Below, in pieces: positions 39,819 through 51,489 of a stretch of 64,000 nt of DNA. Under the pieces are notes generated by a model. The model was not told where the DNA came from. It ran no database searches and saw nothing but the letters and a program-made list of their open reading frames with translations. Origin of the DNA: Ptiloglossa arizonensis. Its lineage: Eukaryota; Arthropoda; Insecta; Hymenoptera; Colletidae. The position numbers and the translations under genes were made by a program. The stretch is from contig NW_027478908.1 in NCBI RefSeq assembly GCF_051014685.1, forward strand, positions 248,001-312,000. Reading direction: 5' to 3'. Each line of letters starts with the position of its first letter. Positions within the stretch are counted from its first letter, which is position 1.

Positions 39819-41056
39819 CCCTAGGCCATTCTGGTTAATCGTTTGGAGCAGCAGAAGTGCGAAAAATTTGTTGTCTTCTCAACCATTTCTTAGCTTCAGA
39901 CTCCCATATCTCGCGAACGGATAGACCAAACACAAAAACTCCTGTTGCGCCTGAAGTTGAAACTCGCCCGATTACAACGGTATGTGTATTTTTTCCCTAG
40001 GCCATTCTGGTTAAGCGTTTGGAGCTGCAGAATTGCGAAAAATTTGTTGTGTTCTCAACCGTTTCTTAGCTTCAAACTCCCATATCTATCGAACGGATTG
40101 GCCAAACCCAAAAATTCCTGTTGCGTCTGAAAGTAGAAACTCGCCCGATTACAATGGAATGTGTATATTTTCCTTAGGCCATTCCGGATAAGCGTTTGGA
40201 GCAGCACAAGGGCGAAAAATTTGTTCTCTTCTCAACCATTTCTTAGCTTCAAACGCCCATATCTGGCGAACGGATTGACCAAACACGAATATTCCTGTTG
40301 CGTCTGAAAGTAGAAACTCGCCCGATTACAATGGTATGTCTATTTGTTCCTTAGGCCATTCTGGTTAAGCGTTTGGAGCAGCAGAAGTGCGAAAAATTTG
40401 TTGTGTTCTCAAACATTTCTTAGCTTCAAACTCCCATATCTCGCGAACGGATTGACCAAACCCAAAAATTCCTGTTGCGTCTGAAAGTAGAAACTCGCCC
40501 GATTACAACGGTATGTGTATTTTTTCCCTAGGCCATTCTGGTTAAGCGTTTGGAGCAGCAGAAGAGCGTAAAATTTGTGGTCTTCTCAATCATTTCTTAG
40601 CTTCAAACTCCCATATCTGTCGAACGGATTGACCAAACCCAAATTTTCCTGTTGCGTCTGAAAGTAGCAGCTCGCCCGATTACAACGGTAGGTCTATTTG
40701 TTCCTTAGGCCATTCTGGTTAAGCGTTTGGAGCAGCAGAAGTGCGAAAAATTTGTTGTGTTCTCAAACATTTCTTAGCTTCAAACTCCCATATCTCGCGA
40801 ACGGATTGACCAAACCCAAAAATTCCTTTTGCGTCTGACAGTAGAAACTCGCCCGATTACAACGGTATGTGTTTTTTATCCCTGGGCCATTCTGGTCACG
40901 CGTTTGGAGCAGCAGAAGTGCGCAAAACTTGTTGCCTTCTAAACCATTTCTTAGCTTCAAACTCCCATTTCCGGCGAACGGATTGACCAAACCCAAAAAT
41001 TCCTGTTGCGCCTGATAGTAGTAACTCGCCCGATTACAACTGTATATGTATTTTTT
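39819..41056 (+). repeat. HOR copy 2, expanded to 7 monomers (1238 bp)
   Basis: It has the same order as 38758-39818 with one extra monomer (a gtaggtctatttg junction, an aacatttc monomer, then the cttgttgcc monomer). The -1 bp gaagttgaaac marker is near 39951, 1061 bp after the first. A PstI-type CTGCAG variant (gagctgcag) is present at 40025. Confidence 0.85.
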
Positions 41057-42471
41057 CCCTAGGCCATTCTGGTTAATCGTTTGGAGCAGCAGAAGTGCGA
41101 AAAATTTGTTGTCTTCGCAACCATTTCTTAGCTTCAGACTCCCATATCTCGCGAACGGATAGACCAAACACAAAAACTCCTGTTGCGCCTGAAGTTGAAA
41201 CTCGCCCGATTACAACGGTATGTGTATTTTTTCCCTAGGCCATTCTGGTTAAGCGTTTGGAGCTGCAGAATTGCGAAAAATTTGTTGTGTTCTCAACCGT
41301 TTCTTAGCTTCAAACTCCCATATCTATCGAACGGATTGACCAAACCCAAAAATTCCTGTTGCGTCTGAAAGTAGAAACTCGCCCGATTACAATGGAATGT
41401 GTATATTTTCCTTAGGCCATTCCGGATAAGCGTTTGGAGCAGCACAAGGGCGAAAAATTTGTTCTCTTCTCAACCATTTCTTAGCTTCAAACGCCCATAT
41501 CTGGCGAACGGATTGACCAAACCCAAAAATTCCTTTTGCGTCTGACAGTAGAAACTCGCCCGATTACAACGGTATGTCTATTTGTTCCTTAGGCCATTCT
41601 GGTTATGCGTTTGGAGCAGCAGAAGTGCGAAAAATTTGTTGTGTTCTCAAACATTTCTTAGCTTCAAACTCCCATATCTCGCGAACGGATTGACCAAACC
41701 CAAAAATTCCTGTTGCGTCTGAAGGTAGAAACTCGCCCGATTACAACGGTATGTGTATTTTTTCCCTAGGCCATTCTGGTTAAGCATTTGGAGCAGCAGA
41801 AGAGCGTAAAATTTGTGGTCTTCTCAACCATTTCTTAGCTTCAAACTCCCATATCTGTCGAACGGATTGACCAAACCCAAATTTTCCTGTTGCGTCTGAA
41901 AGTAGCAGCTCGCCCGATTACAACGGTATGTCTATTTGTTCCTTAGGCCATTCTGGTTAAGCGTTTGGAGCAGCAGAAGTGCGAAAAATTTGTTGTGTTC
42001 TCAAACATTTCTTAGCTTCAAACTCCCATATCTCGCGAACGGATTGACCAAACCCAAAAATTCCTTTTGCGTCTGACAGTAGAAACTCGCCCGATTACAA
42101 CGGTATGTCTATTTGTTCCTTAGGCCATTCTGGTTCAGCGTTTGGAGCAGCAGAAGTGCGAAAAATTTGTTGTCCTCTCAACCATTTCTTAGCTTCAAAT
42201 TCCCATATCTGGCGAACGGATTGGCCAAACCCAAATTTTCCTGTTGCGTCTGAAAGTAGCAACTCGCCCGATTACAGCGGTATGTCTATTTGTTCCTTAG
42301 GCCATTCTGGTTAAGCGTTTGGAGCAGCAGAAGTGCGAAAAATTTGTTGTGTTCTCAAACATTTCTTAGCTTCAAACTCCCATATCTGGCGAACGGATTG
42401 ACCAAACCCAAATATTCCTGTTGCGTCTGAAAGTAGAAACTCGCCCGATTACAACGGTATGTCTATTTTTT
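41057..42471 (+). repeat. HOR copy 3, 8 monomers (1415 bp)
   Basis: It starts with the same ggttaatcg / cttcagactccc monomer as the two preceding copies. The -1 bp marker is near 41189 and the CTGCAG variant at 41263. From about 41650 onward it carries gaaggtag, gcatttgg and gcagctcgcc variants that reappear 5305 bp downstream, linking this copy to the next large HOR. Confidence 0.8.
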
Positions 42472-45400
42472 CCCTAGGCCATTCTGGTTAAGCGATTGGA
42501 GCAGCAGAAGTGCGAAAAATTTGTTTTCTTCTCAACCATTTCTTAGCTCCAAACTCTCATATCTCGCGAACGGATTGACCAAACCCAAAAATTTCTGCTG
42601 CGCCTGAAAGTAGAAACTCCTACGATTACAACGGTATTTGTATTGTTTCCCTAGGCCATTCTGTTTAAGTGTTTGGAGCAGCGGAAGTGCGAAAAATTTG
42701 TTGTCTTGTCAACCATTTCTTAGCTTCAAACGCCCATATCTGGCGAACGGATTGACCAAACCAAAATATTCCTGTTGCGTCTGAAAGTAGAAACTCGCCC
42801 GATTTCAACGGTGTGTGTATTGTTTCCCTAGGCCATTCTGGTTAAGCGTTTGGAGCAGCAGAAGTGCTAAAAATTTGTTGTCTTCTCAACCATTTCTTAG
42901 CTTCAAACGCCCATATCCGGCGAACGGATTGACCAAACCAAAATATTCCTGTTGCGTCTGAAAGTAGAAACTCGCCCGATTACAACGGTATGTGCATTTT
43001 TTCCCTAGGCCATTCTGGATAAGCGGTTAGAGCAGCAGAGTTGCGCAAAATTTGTTGTCTTCTCAACCATTTCTTAGATCCAAACTCCCATATCTGGCGA
43101 ACGGATTGACCAAACCCAAAAATTCCTGCTGCGTCTGAAAGTAGAAACTAGCCCGATTACAGCAGTATGTGTATTTTTTCCCTAGGCCATTCTGGTTAAG
43201 CGTTTGGAGCAGCAGAAGTGCGAAAAATTTGTTGTCTTGTCAACCATTTCTTGGCTTCAAACGCCCATATCTGGCGAACGGATTGACCAAACACGAATAT
43301 TCCTGTTGCGTCTGAAAGTAGAAACTCGACCGATTACAATGGTATGCGTATATTTTCCTTAGGCCATTCTGGTTATGCGTTTGGAGCAGCAGAAGTGCGA
43401 AAAATTTGATGTCTTCTGAACCATTTCTTAGATTCAAACGCCCATATCTGGGGAACAGATTGACCAAACCCAAATATTTCTGTTGCGTCTGAAAGTAGAA
43501 ACTCGCCCGATTACAACGGTATGTGTATTGTTTCCATAGGCCATTCTGGTTAAGCGTTTGGAGCAGCAGAAGTGCTAAAAATTTGTTGTCTTCTCAACCA
43601 TTTCTTAGCTTCAAACGCCCATATCTGGCGAACGGATTGACCAAACCAAAATATTCCTGTTGCGTCTGAAAGTAGAAACCCGCCCGATTACTACGCTATG
43701 TGCATTTTTTCCCTAGGCCATTCTGGTTAAGCGGTTAGAGCAGCAGAGCGCAAAATTTGTTGTCTTCTCAACCATTTCTTAGCTCCAAACTCCCATATCT
43801 GCCGAACGGATTGACCAAACCCAAAAATTCCTGCTGCGCCTGAAAGTAGAAACTAGCCCGATTACAGCGGTATGTGTATTTTTTCCCTAGGCCATTCTGG
43901 TTAAGCGTTTGCAGCAGCAGAAGTGCGAAAAATTTGTTGTCTTGTCAACCATTTGTTAGCTTCAAACCCCCATATCTACCGAACGGATTGACCAAACCCA
44001 AAAATTCCTGCTGCGTCTGAAAGTAGAAACTAGCCCGATTACAGCGGTATGTGTATTTTTTCCCTAGGCCATTCTGGTTAAGCGTTTGGAGCAGCAGAAG
44101 TGCGAAAAATTTGTTGTCTTGTCAACCATTTCTTAGCTTCAAACCCCCATATCTCGCGAACGGATTGACCAAACCCAAAAATTCCTTTTGCGTCTGACAG
44201 TAGAAACTCGCCCGATTACAACGGTATGTTTATTTTTTCCCTAGGCCATTCTGGTCACGCGTTTGGAGCAGCAGAAATGCGAAAAATTTGTTGTCCTCTC
44301 AACCATTTCTTAGCTTCAAACTCCCATATCTCGCGAACGGATTGACCAAACCCAAAAATTCCTGTTGCGTCTGACAGTAGAAACTCGCCCGATTACAACG
44401 GTATGTGTTTTTTTCCCTGGGCCATTCTGGTCACGCGTTTGGAGCAGCAGAATTGCGAAAAATTTGTTGTGTTCTCAACAGTTTCTTAGCTTCAAACTCC
44501 CATATCTAACGAACGGATTGACCAAACCCAAAAATTCCTGTTGCGTCTGAAAGTAGAAACTCGCCCGATTACAATGGGATGTGTATATTTTCCTTAGGCC
44601 ATTCCGGATAAGCGTTTGGAGCAGCAGAAGGGCGAAAAATTTGTTCTCTTCTCAACCATTTCTTAGCTTCAAACGCCCATATCTGGCGAACGGATTGACC
44701 AAACACGAATATTCCTGTTGCGCCTGAAAGTAGAAACTCGCCCGATTACAACGGTATGTGTATTTTTACCCTAGGCCATTCTGGTTAAGCGTTTGGAGCA
44801 GCAGAAGTGCGAAAAATTTGTTGTCCTCTCAACCATTTCTTAGCTTCAAACTCCCATATCTGGCGAACGGATTGACCAAACCCAAAAATTCCTGTTGCGC
44901 CTGATAGTAGTAACTCGCCCGATTACAACTGTATATGTATTTTTTCCCTAGGCCATTCTGGTTAATCGTTTGGAGCAGCAGAAGTGCGAAAAATTTGTTG
45001 TCTTCTTAACCATTTCTTAGCTTCAAACGCCCATATCTGGCGAACGGATTGACCAAACCAAAATATTCCTGTTGCGTCTGAAAGTAGAAACCCGCCCGAT
45101 TACAACGGTATGTGCATTTTTTCCCTAGGCCATTCTGGTTAAGCGGTTAGAGCAGCAGAGTTGCGCAAAATTTGTTGTCTTCTCAACCATTTCTTAGTTC
45201 CAAACTCCCATATCTGGCGAACGGATTGACCAAACACGAATATTCCTGTTGCGTCTGAAAGTAGAAACTCGCCCGATTACAACGGTATGTGTATTTTTAC
45301 CCTAGGCCATTCTGGTTAAGCGTTTGGAGCAGCAGAAGTGCGAAAAATTTGTTGTCTTCTCAACCATTTCTTAGCTTCAGACTCCCATATCTCGCGAACG

Positions 45401-47776
45401 GATAGACCAAACACAAAAACTCCTGTTGCGCCTGAAGTTGAAACTCGCCCGATTAAAACGGTATGTGTATTTTTTCCCTAGGCCATTCTGGTTAAGCGTT
45501 TGGAGCAGCAGAATTGCGAAAAATTTGTTGTGTTCTCAACCGTTTCTTAGCTTCAAACTCCCATATCTATCGAACGGATTGACCAAACCCAAAAATTACT
45601 GTTGCGTCTGAAAGTAGAAACTCGCCCGATTACAATGGAATGTGTATATTTTCCTTAGGCCATTCCGGATAAGCGTTTGGAGCAGCACAAGGGCGAAAAA
45701 TTTGTTCTCTTCTCAACCATTTCTTAGCTTCAAACGCCCATATCTGGCGAACGGATTGACCAAACACGAATATTCCTGTTGCGTCTGAAAGTAGAAACTC
45801 GCCCGATTACAATGGTATGTGTATTTTTTCCCTAGGCCATTCTGGTTAAGCGTTTGGAGCCGCAGAAGTGCGAAAAATTTGTTGTGTTCTCAACCATCTC
45901 TTAGCTTCAAACTCCCATATCAAGCGAACGGATTGACCAAACCCAAAAATTCCTGTTGCGCCTGAAAGCAGCAACTCTCCCTATTACAACGGTATGTGTA
46001 TTTTTTCCCTAGGCCAATCTGGTTAAGCGTTTGGAGCAGCAGAAGTGCGTAAAATTTGTTGTCTTCTCAACCATTTCATAGCTTCAAACTCCCATATCTC
46101 GCGAACGGATTGACCAAACCCAAATATTCCTGTTGCGTCTGAAAGTAGAAACTCGCCCGATTACAACGGTATGTGTATTTTTTCCCTAGGCCATTCTGGT
46201 TAAGCGTTTGGAGCAGCAGAAGAGCGTAAAATTTGTGGTCTTCTCAACCAATTCTTAGCTTCAAACTCCCATATCTGTCGAACGGATTGACCAAACCCAA
46301 ATTTTCCTGTTGCGTCTGAAAGTAGCAGCTCGCCCGATTACAACGGTAGGTCTATTTGTTCCTTAGGCCATTCTGGTTAAGCGTTTGGAGCAGCAGAAGT
46401 GCGAAAAATTTGTTGTGTTCTCAAACATTTCTTAGCTTCAAACTCCCATATCTCGCGAACGGATTGACCAAACCCAAAAATTCCTTTTGCGTCTGACAGT
46501 AGAAACTCGCCCGATTACAACGGTATGTGTATTTTTTCCCTAGGCCATTCTGGTTAAGCGTTTGGAGCTGCAGAATTGCGAAAAATTTGTTGTGTTCTCA
46601 ACCGTTTCTTAGCTTCAAACTCCCATATCTATCGAACGGATTGACCAAACCCAAAAATTCCTGTTGCGTCTGAAAGTAGAAACTCGCCCGATTACAATGG
46701 AATGTGTATATTTTCCTTAGGCCATTCCGGATAAGCGTTTGGAGCAGCACAAGGGCGAAAAATTTGTTCTCTTCTCAACCATTTCTTAGCTTCAAACGCC
46801 CATATCTGGCGAACGGATTGACCAAACACGAATATTCCTGTTGCGTCTGAAAGTAGAAACTCGCCCGATTACAATGGTATGTCTATTTGTTCCTTAGGCC
46901 ATTCTGGTTAAGCGTTTGGAGCAGCAGAAGTGCGAAAAATTTGTTGTGTTATCAAACATTTCTTAGCTTCAAACTCCCATATCTCGCGAACGGATTGACC
47001 AAACCCAAAAATTCCTGTTGCGTCTGAAGGTAGAAACTCGCCCGATTACAACGGTATGTGTATTTTTTCCCTAGGCCATTCTGGTTAAGCATTTGGAGCA
47101 GCAGAAGAGCGTAAAATTTGTGGTCTTCTCAACCATTTCTTAGCTTCAAACTCCCATATCTGTCGAACGGATTGACCAAACCCAAATTTTCCTGTTGCGT
47201 CTGAAAGTAGCAGCTCGCCCGATTACAACGGTATGTCTATTTGTTCCTTAGGCCATTCTGGTTAAGCGTTTGGAGCAGCAGAAGTGCGAAAAATTTGTTG
47301 TGTTCTCAAACATTTCTTAGCTTCAAACTCCCATATCTCGCGAACGGATTGACCAAACCCAAAAATTCCTTTTGCGTCTGACAGTAGAAACTCGCCCGAT
47401 TACAACGGTATGTCTATTTGTTCCTTAGGCCATTCTGGTTAAGCGTTTGGAGCAGCAGAAGTGCGAAAAATTTGTTGTCCTCTCAACCATTTCTTAGCTT
47501 CAAATTCCCATATCTGGCGAACGGATTGGCCAAACCCAAATTTTCCTGTTGCGTCTGAAAGTAGCAACTCGCCCGATTACAGCGGTATGTCTATTTGTTC
47601 CTTAGGCCATTCTGGTTAAGCGTTTGGAGCAGCAGAAGTGCGAAAAATTTGTTGTGTTCTCAAACATTTCTTAGCTTCAAACTCCCATATCTGGCGAACG
47701 GATTGACCAAACCCAAATATTCCTGTTGCGTCTGAAAGTAGAAACTCGCCCGATTACAACGGTATGTCTATTTTTT
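42472..47776 (+). repeat. Large HOR copy 1 (30 monomers, 5305 bp)
   Basis: It starts with the gcgattggag / tttgttttcttc monomer, then the ctctcatatct ... ctcctacgattac monomer. The same pair begins at 47777, 51490, 55203 and 58562. The length equals 30 x 177 minus 5, explained by one -3 bp monomer (cagcagagcgcaaaa near 43745) and two -1 bp monomers (near 44403 and 45430). It is longer than later copies because it contains an extra block at about 43980-45290, with region-1 and region-2 type monomers. Confidence 0.88.
43736..43750 (+). repeat. -3 bp monomer variant (174 bp), first of four
   Basis: The sequence cagcagagcgcaaaa replaces cagcagagttgcgcaaaa, a loss of 3 bp. It recurs once per large HOR copy, near 48873, 52763 and 56473, and nowhere else in the window that I found. 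It is a clean tag for the age and copy number of the 3.7 kb HOR. Confidence 0.9.
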
Positions 47777-50700
47777 CCCTAGGCCATTCTGGTTAAGCGA
47801 TTGGAGCAGCAGAAGTGCGAAAAATTTGTTTTCTTCTCAACCATTTCTTAGCTCCAAACTCTCATATCTCGCGAACGGATTGACCAAACCCAAAAATTTC
47901 TGCTTCGCCTGAAAGTAGAAACTCCTACGATTACAACGGTATTTGTATTGTCTCCCTAGGCCATTCTGGTTAAGTGTTTGGAGCAGCGGAAGTGCGAAAA
48001 ATTTGTTGTCTTGTCAACCATTTCTTAGCTTCAAACGCCCATATCTGGCGAACGGATTGACCAAACCAAAATATTCCTGTTGCGTCTGAAAGTAGAAACT
48101 CGCCCGATTTCAACGGTGTGTGTATTGTTTCCCTAGGCCATTCTGGTTAAGCGTTTGGAGCAGCAGAAGTGCTAAAAATTTGTTGTCTTCTCAACCATTT
48201 CTTAGCTTCAAACGCCCATATCTGGCGAACGGATTGACCAAACCAAAATATTCCTGTTGCGTCTGAAAGTAGAAACTCGCCCGATTACAACGGTATGTGC
48301 ATTTTTTCCCTAGGCCATTCTGGTTAAGCGGTTAGAGCAGCAGAGTTGCGCAAAATTTGTTGTCTTCTCAACCATTTCTTAGATCCAAACTCCCATATCT
48401 GGCGAACGGATTGACCAAACCCAAAAATTCCTGCTGCGTCTGAAAGTAGAAACTAGCCCGATTACAGCAGTATGTGTATTTTTTCCCTAGGCCATTCTGG
48501 TTAAGCGTTTGGAGCAGCAGAAGTGCGAAAAATTTGATGTCTTCTGAACCATTTCTTAGATTCAAACGCCCATATCTGGGGAACAGATTGACCAAACCCA
48601 AATATTTCTGTTGCGTCTGAAAGTAGAAACTCGCCCGATTACAACGGTATGTGTATTGTTTCCCTACGCCATTCTGGTTAAGCGTTTGGAGCAGCAGAAG
48701 TGCTAAAAATTTGTTGTCTTCTCAACCATTTCTTAGCTTCAAACGCCCATATCTGGCGAACGGATTGACCAAACCAAAATATTCCTGTTGCGTCTGAAAG
48801 TAGAAACCCGCCCGATTACAACGCTATGTGCATTTTTTCCCTAGGCCATTCTGGTTAAGCGGTTAGAGCAGCAGAGCGCAAAATTTGTTGTCTTCTCAAC
48901 CATTTCTTAGCTCCAAACTCCCATATCTGCCGAACGGATTGACCAAACCCAAAAATTCCTGCTGCGCCTGAAAGTAGAAACTAGCCCGATTACAGCGGTA
49001 TGTGTATTTTTACCCTAGGCCATTCTGGTTAAGCGTTTGGAGCAGCAGAAGTGCGAAAAATTTGTTGTCTTCTCAACCATTTCTTAGCTTCAGACTCCCA
49101 TATCTCGCGAACGGATAGACCAAACACAAAAACTCCTGTTACGCCTGAAGTTGAAACTCGCCCGATTACAACGGTATGTGTATTTTTTCCCTAGGCCATT
49201 CTGGTTAAGCGTTTGGAGCAGCAGAATTGCGAAAAATTTGTTGTGTTCTCAACCGTTTCTTAGCTTCAAACTCCCATATCTATCGAACGGATTGACCAAA
49301 CCCAAAAATTACTGTTGCGTCTGAAAGTAGAAACTCGCCCGATTACAATGGAATGTGTATATTTTCCTTAGGCCATTCCGGATAAGCGTTTGGAGCAGCA
49401 CAAGGGCGAAAAATTTGTTCTCTTCTCAACCATTTCTTAGCTTCAAACGCCCATATCTGGCGAACGGATTGACCAAACACGAATATTCCTGTTGCGTCTG
49501 AAAGTAGAAACTCGCCCGATTACAATGGTATGTGTATTTTTTCCCTAGGCCATTCTGGTTAAGCGTTTGGAGCCGCAGAAGTGCGAAAAATTTGTTGTGT
49601 TCTCAACCATCTCTTAGCTTCAAACTCCCATATCAAGCGAACGGATTGACCAAACCCAAAAATTCCTGTTGCGCCTGAAAGCAGCAACTCTCCCTATTAC
49701 AACGGTATGTGTATTTTTTCCCTAGGCCAATCTGGTTAAGCGTTTGGAGCAGCAGAAGTGCGTAAAATTTGTTGTCTTCTCAACCATTTCATAGCTTCAA
49801 ACTCCCATATCTCGCGAACGGATTGACCAAACCCAAATATTCCTGTTGCGTCTGAAAGTAGAAACTCGCCCGATTACAACGGTATGTGTATTTTTTCCCT
49901 AGGCCATTCTGGTTAAGCGTTTGGAGCAGCAGAAGAGCGTAAAATTTGTGGTCTTCTCAACCAATTCTTAGCTTCAAACTCCCATATCTGTCGAACGGAT
50001 TGACCAAACCCAAATTTTCCTGTTGCGTCTGAAAGTAGCAGCTCGCCCGATTACAACGGTAGGTCTATTTGTTCCTTAGGCCATTCTGGTTAAGCGTTTG
50101 GAGCAGCAGAAGTGCGAAAAATTTGTTGTGTTCTCAAACATTTCTTAGCTTCAAACTCCCATATCTCGCGAACGGATTGACCAAACCCAAAAATTCCTTT
50201 TGCGTCTGACAGTAGAAACTCGCCCGATTACAACGGTATGTGTATTTTTTCCCTAGGCCATTCTGGTTAAGCGTTTGGAGCTGCAGAATTGCGAAAAATT
50301 TGTTGTGTTCTCAACCGTTTCTTAGCTTCAAACTCCCATATCTATCGAACGGATTGACCAAACCCAAAAATTCCTGTTGCGTCTGAAAGTAGAAACTCGC
50401 CCGATTACAATGGAATGTGTATATTTTCCTTAGGCCATTCCGGATAAGCGTTTGGAGCAGCACAAGGGCGAAAAATTTGTTCTCTTCTCAACCATTTCTT
50501 AGCTTCAAACGCCCATATCTGGCGAACGGATTGACCAAACACGAATATTCCTGTTGCGTCTGAAAGTAGAAACTCGCCCGATTACAATGGTATGTCTATT
50601 TGTTCCTTAGGCCATTCTGGTTAAGCGTTTGGAGCAGCAGAAGTGCGAAAAATTTGTTGTGTTATCAAACATTTCTTAGCTTCAAACTCCCATATCTCGC

Positions 50701-51489
50701 GAACGGATTGACCAAACCCAAAAATTCCTGTTGCGTCTGAAGGTAGAAACTCGCCCGATTACAACGGTATGTGTATTTTTTCCCTAGGCCATTCTGGTTA
50801 AGCATTTGGAGCAGCAGAAGAGCGTAAAATTTGTGGTCTTCTCAACCATTTCTTAGCTTCAAACTCCCATATCTGTCGAACGGATTGACCAAACCCAAAT
50901 TTTCCTGTTGCGTCTGAAAGTAGCAGCTCGCCCGATTACAACGGTATGTCTATTTGTTCCTTAGGCCATTCTGGTTAAGCGTTTGGAGCAGCAGAAGTGC
51001 GAAAAATTTGTTGTGTTCTCAAACATTTCTTAGCTTCAAACTCCCATATCTCGCGAACGGATTGACCAAACCCAAAAATTCCTTTTGCGTCTGACAGTAG
51101 AAACTCGCCCGATTACAACGGTATGTCTATTTGTTCCTTAGGCCATTCTGGTTAAGCGTTTGGAGCAGCAGAAGTGCGAAAAATTTGTTGTCCTCTCAAC
51201 CATTTCTTAGCTTCAAATTCCCATATCTGGCGAACGGATTGGCCAAACCCAAATTTTCCTGTTGCGTCTGAAAGTAGCAACTCGCCCGATTACAGCGGTA
51301 TGTCTATTTGTTCCTTAGGCCATTCTGGTTAAGCGTTTGGAGCAGCAGAAGTGCGAAAAATTTGTTGTGTTCTCAAACATTTCTTAGCTTCAAACTCCCA
51401 TATCTGGCGAACGGATTGACCAAACCCAAATATTCCTGTTGCGTCTGAAAGTAGAAACTCGCCCGATTACAACGGTATGTCTATTTTTT
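47777..51489 (+). repeat. Large HOR copy 2 (21 monomers, 3713 bp)
   Basis: The start anchor ctccaaactctc is at 47852. The unit carries one -3 bp monomer (near 48873) and one -1 bp monomer (near 49147), so 21 x 177 minus 4. Bases from about 49014 repeat 45301 onward at offset 3713. It lacks one monomer near 48540 compared with copies 1 and 3: the tggcttcaaac / ggttatgcg pair is collapsed. Confidence 0.88.
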
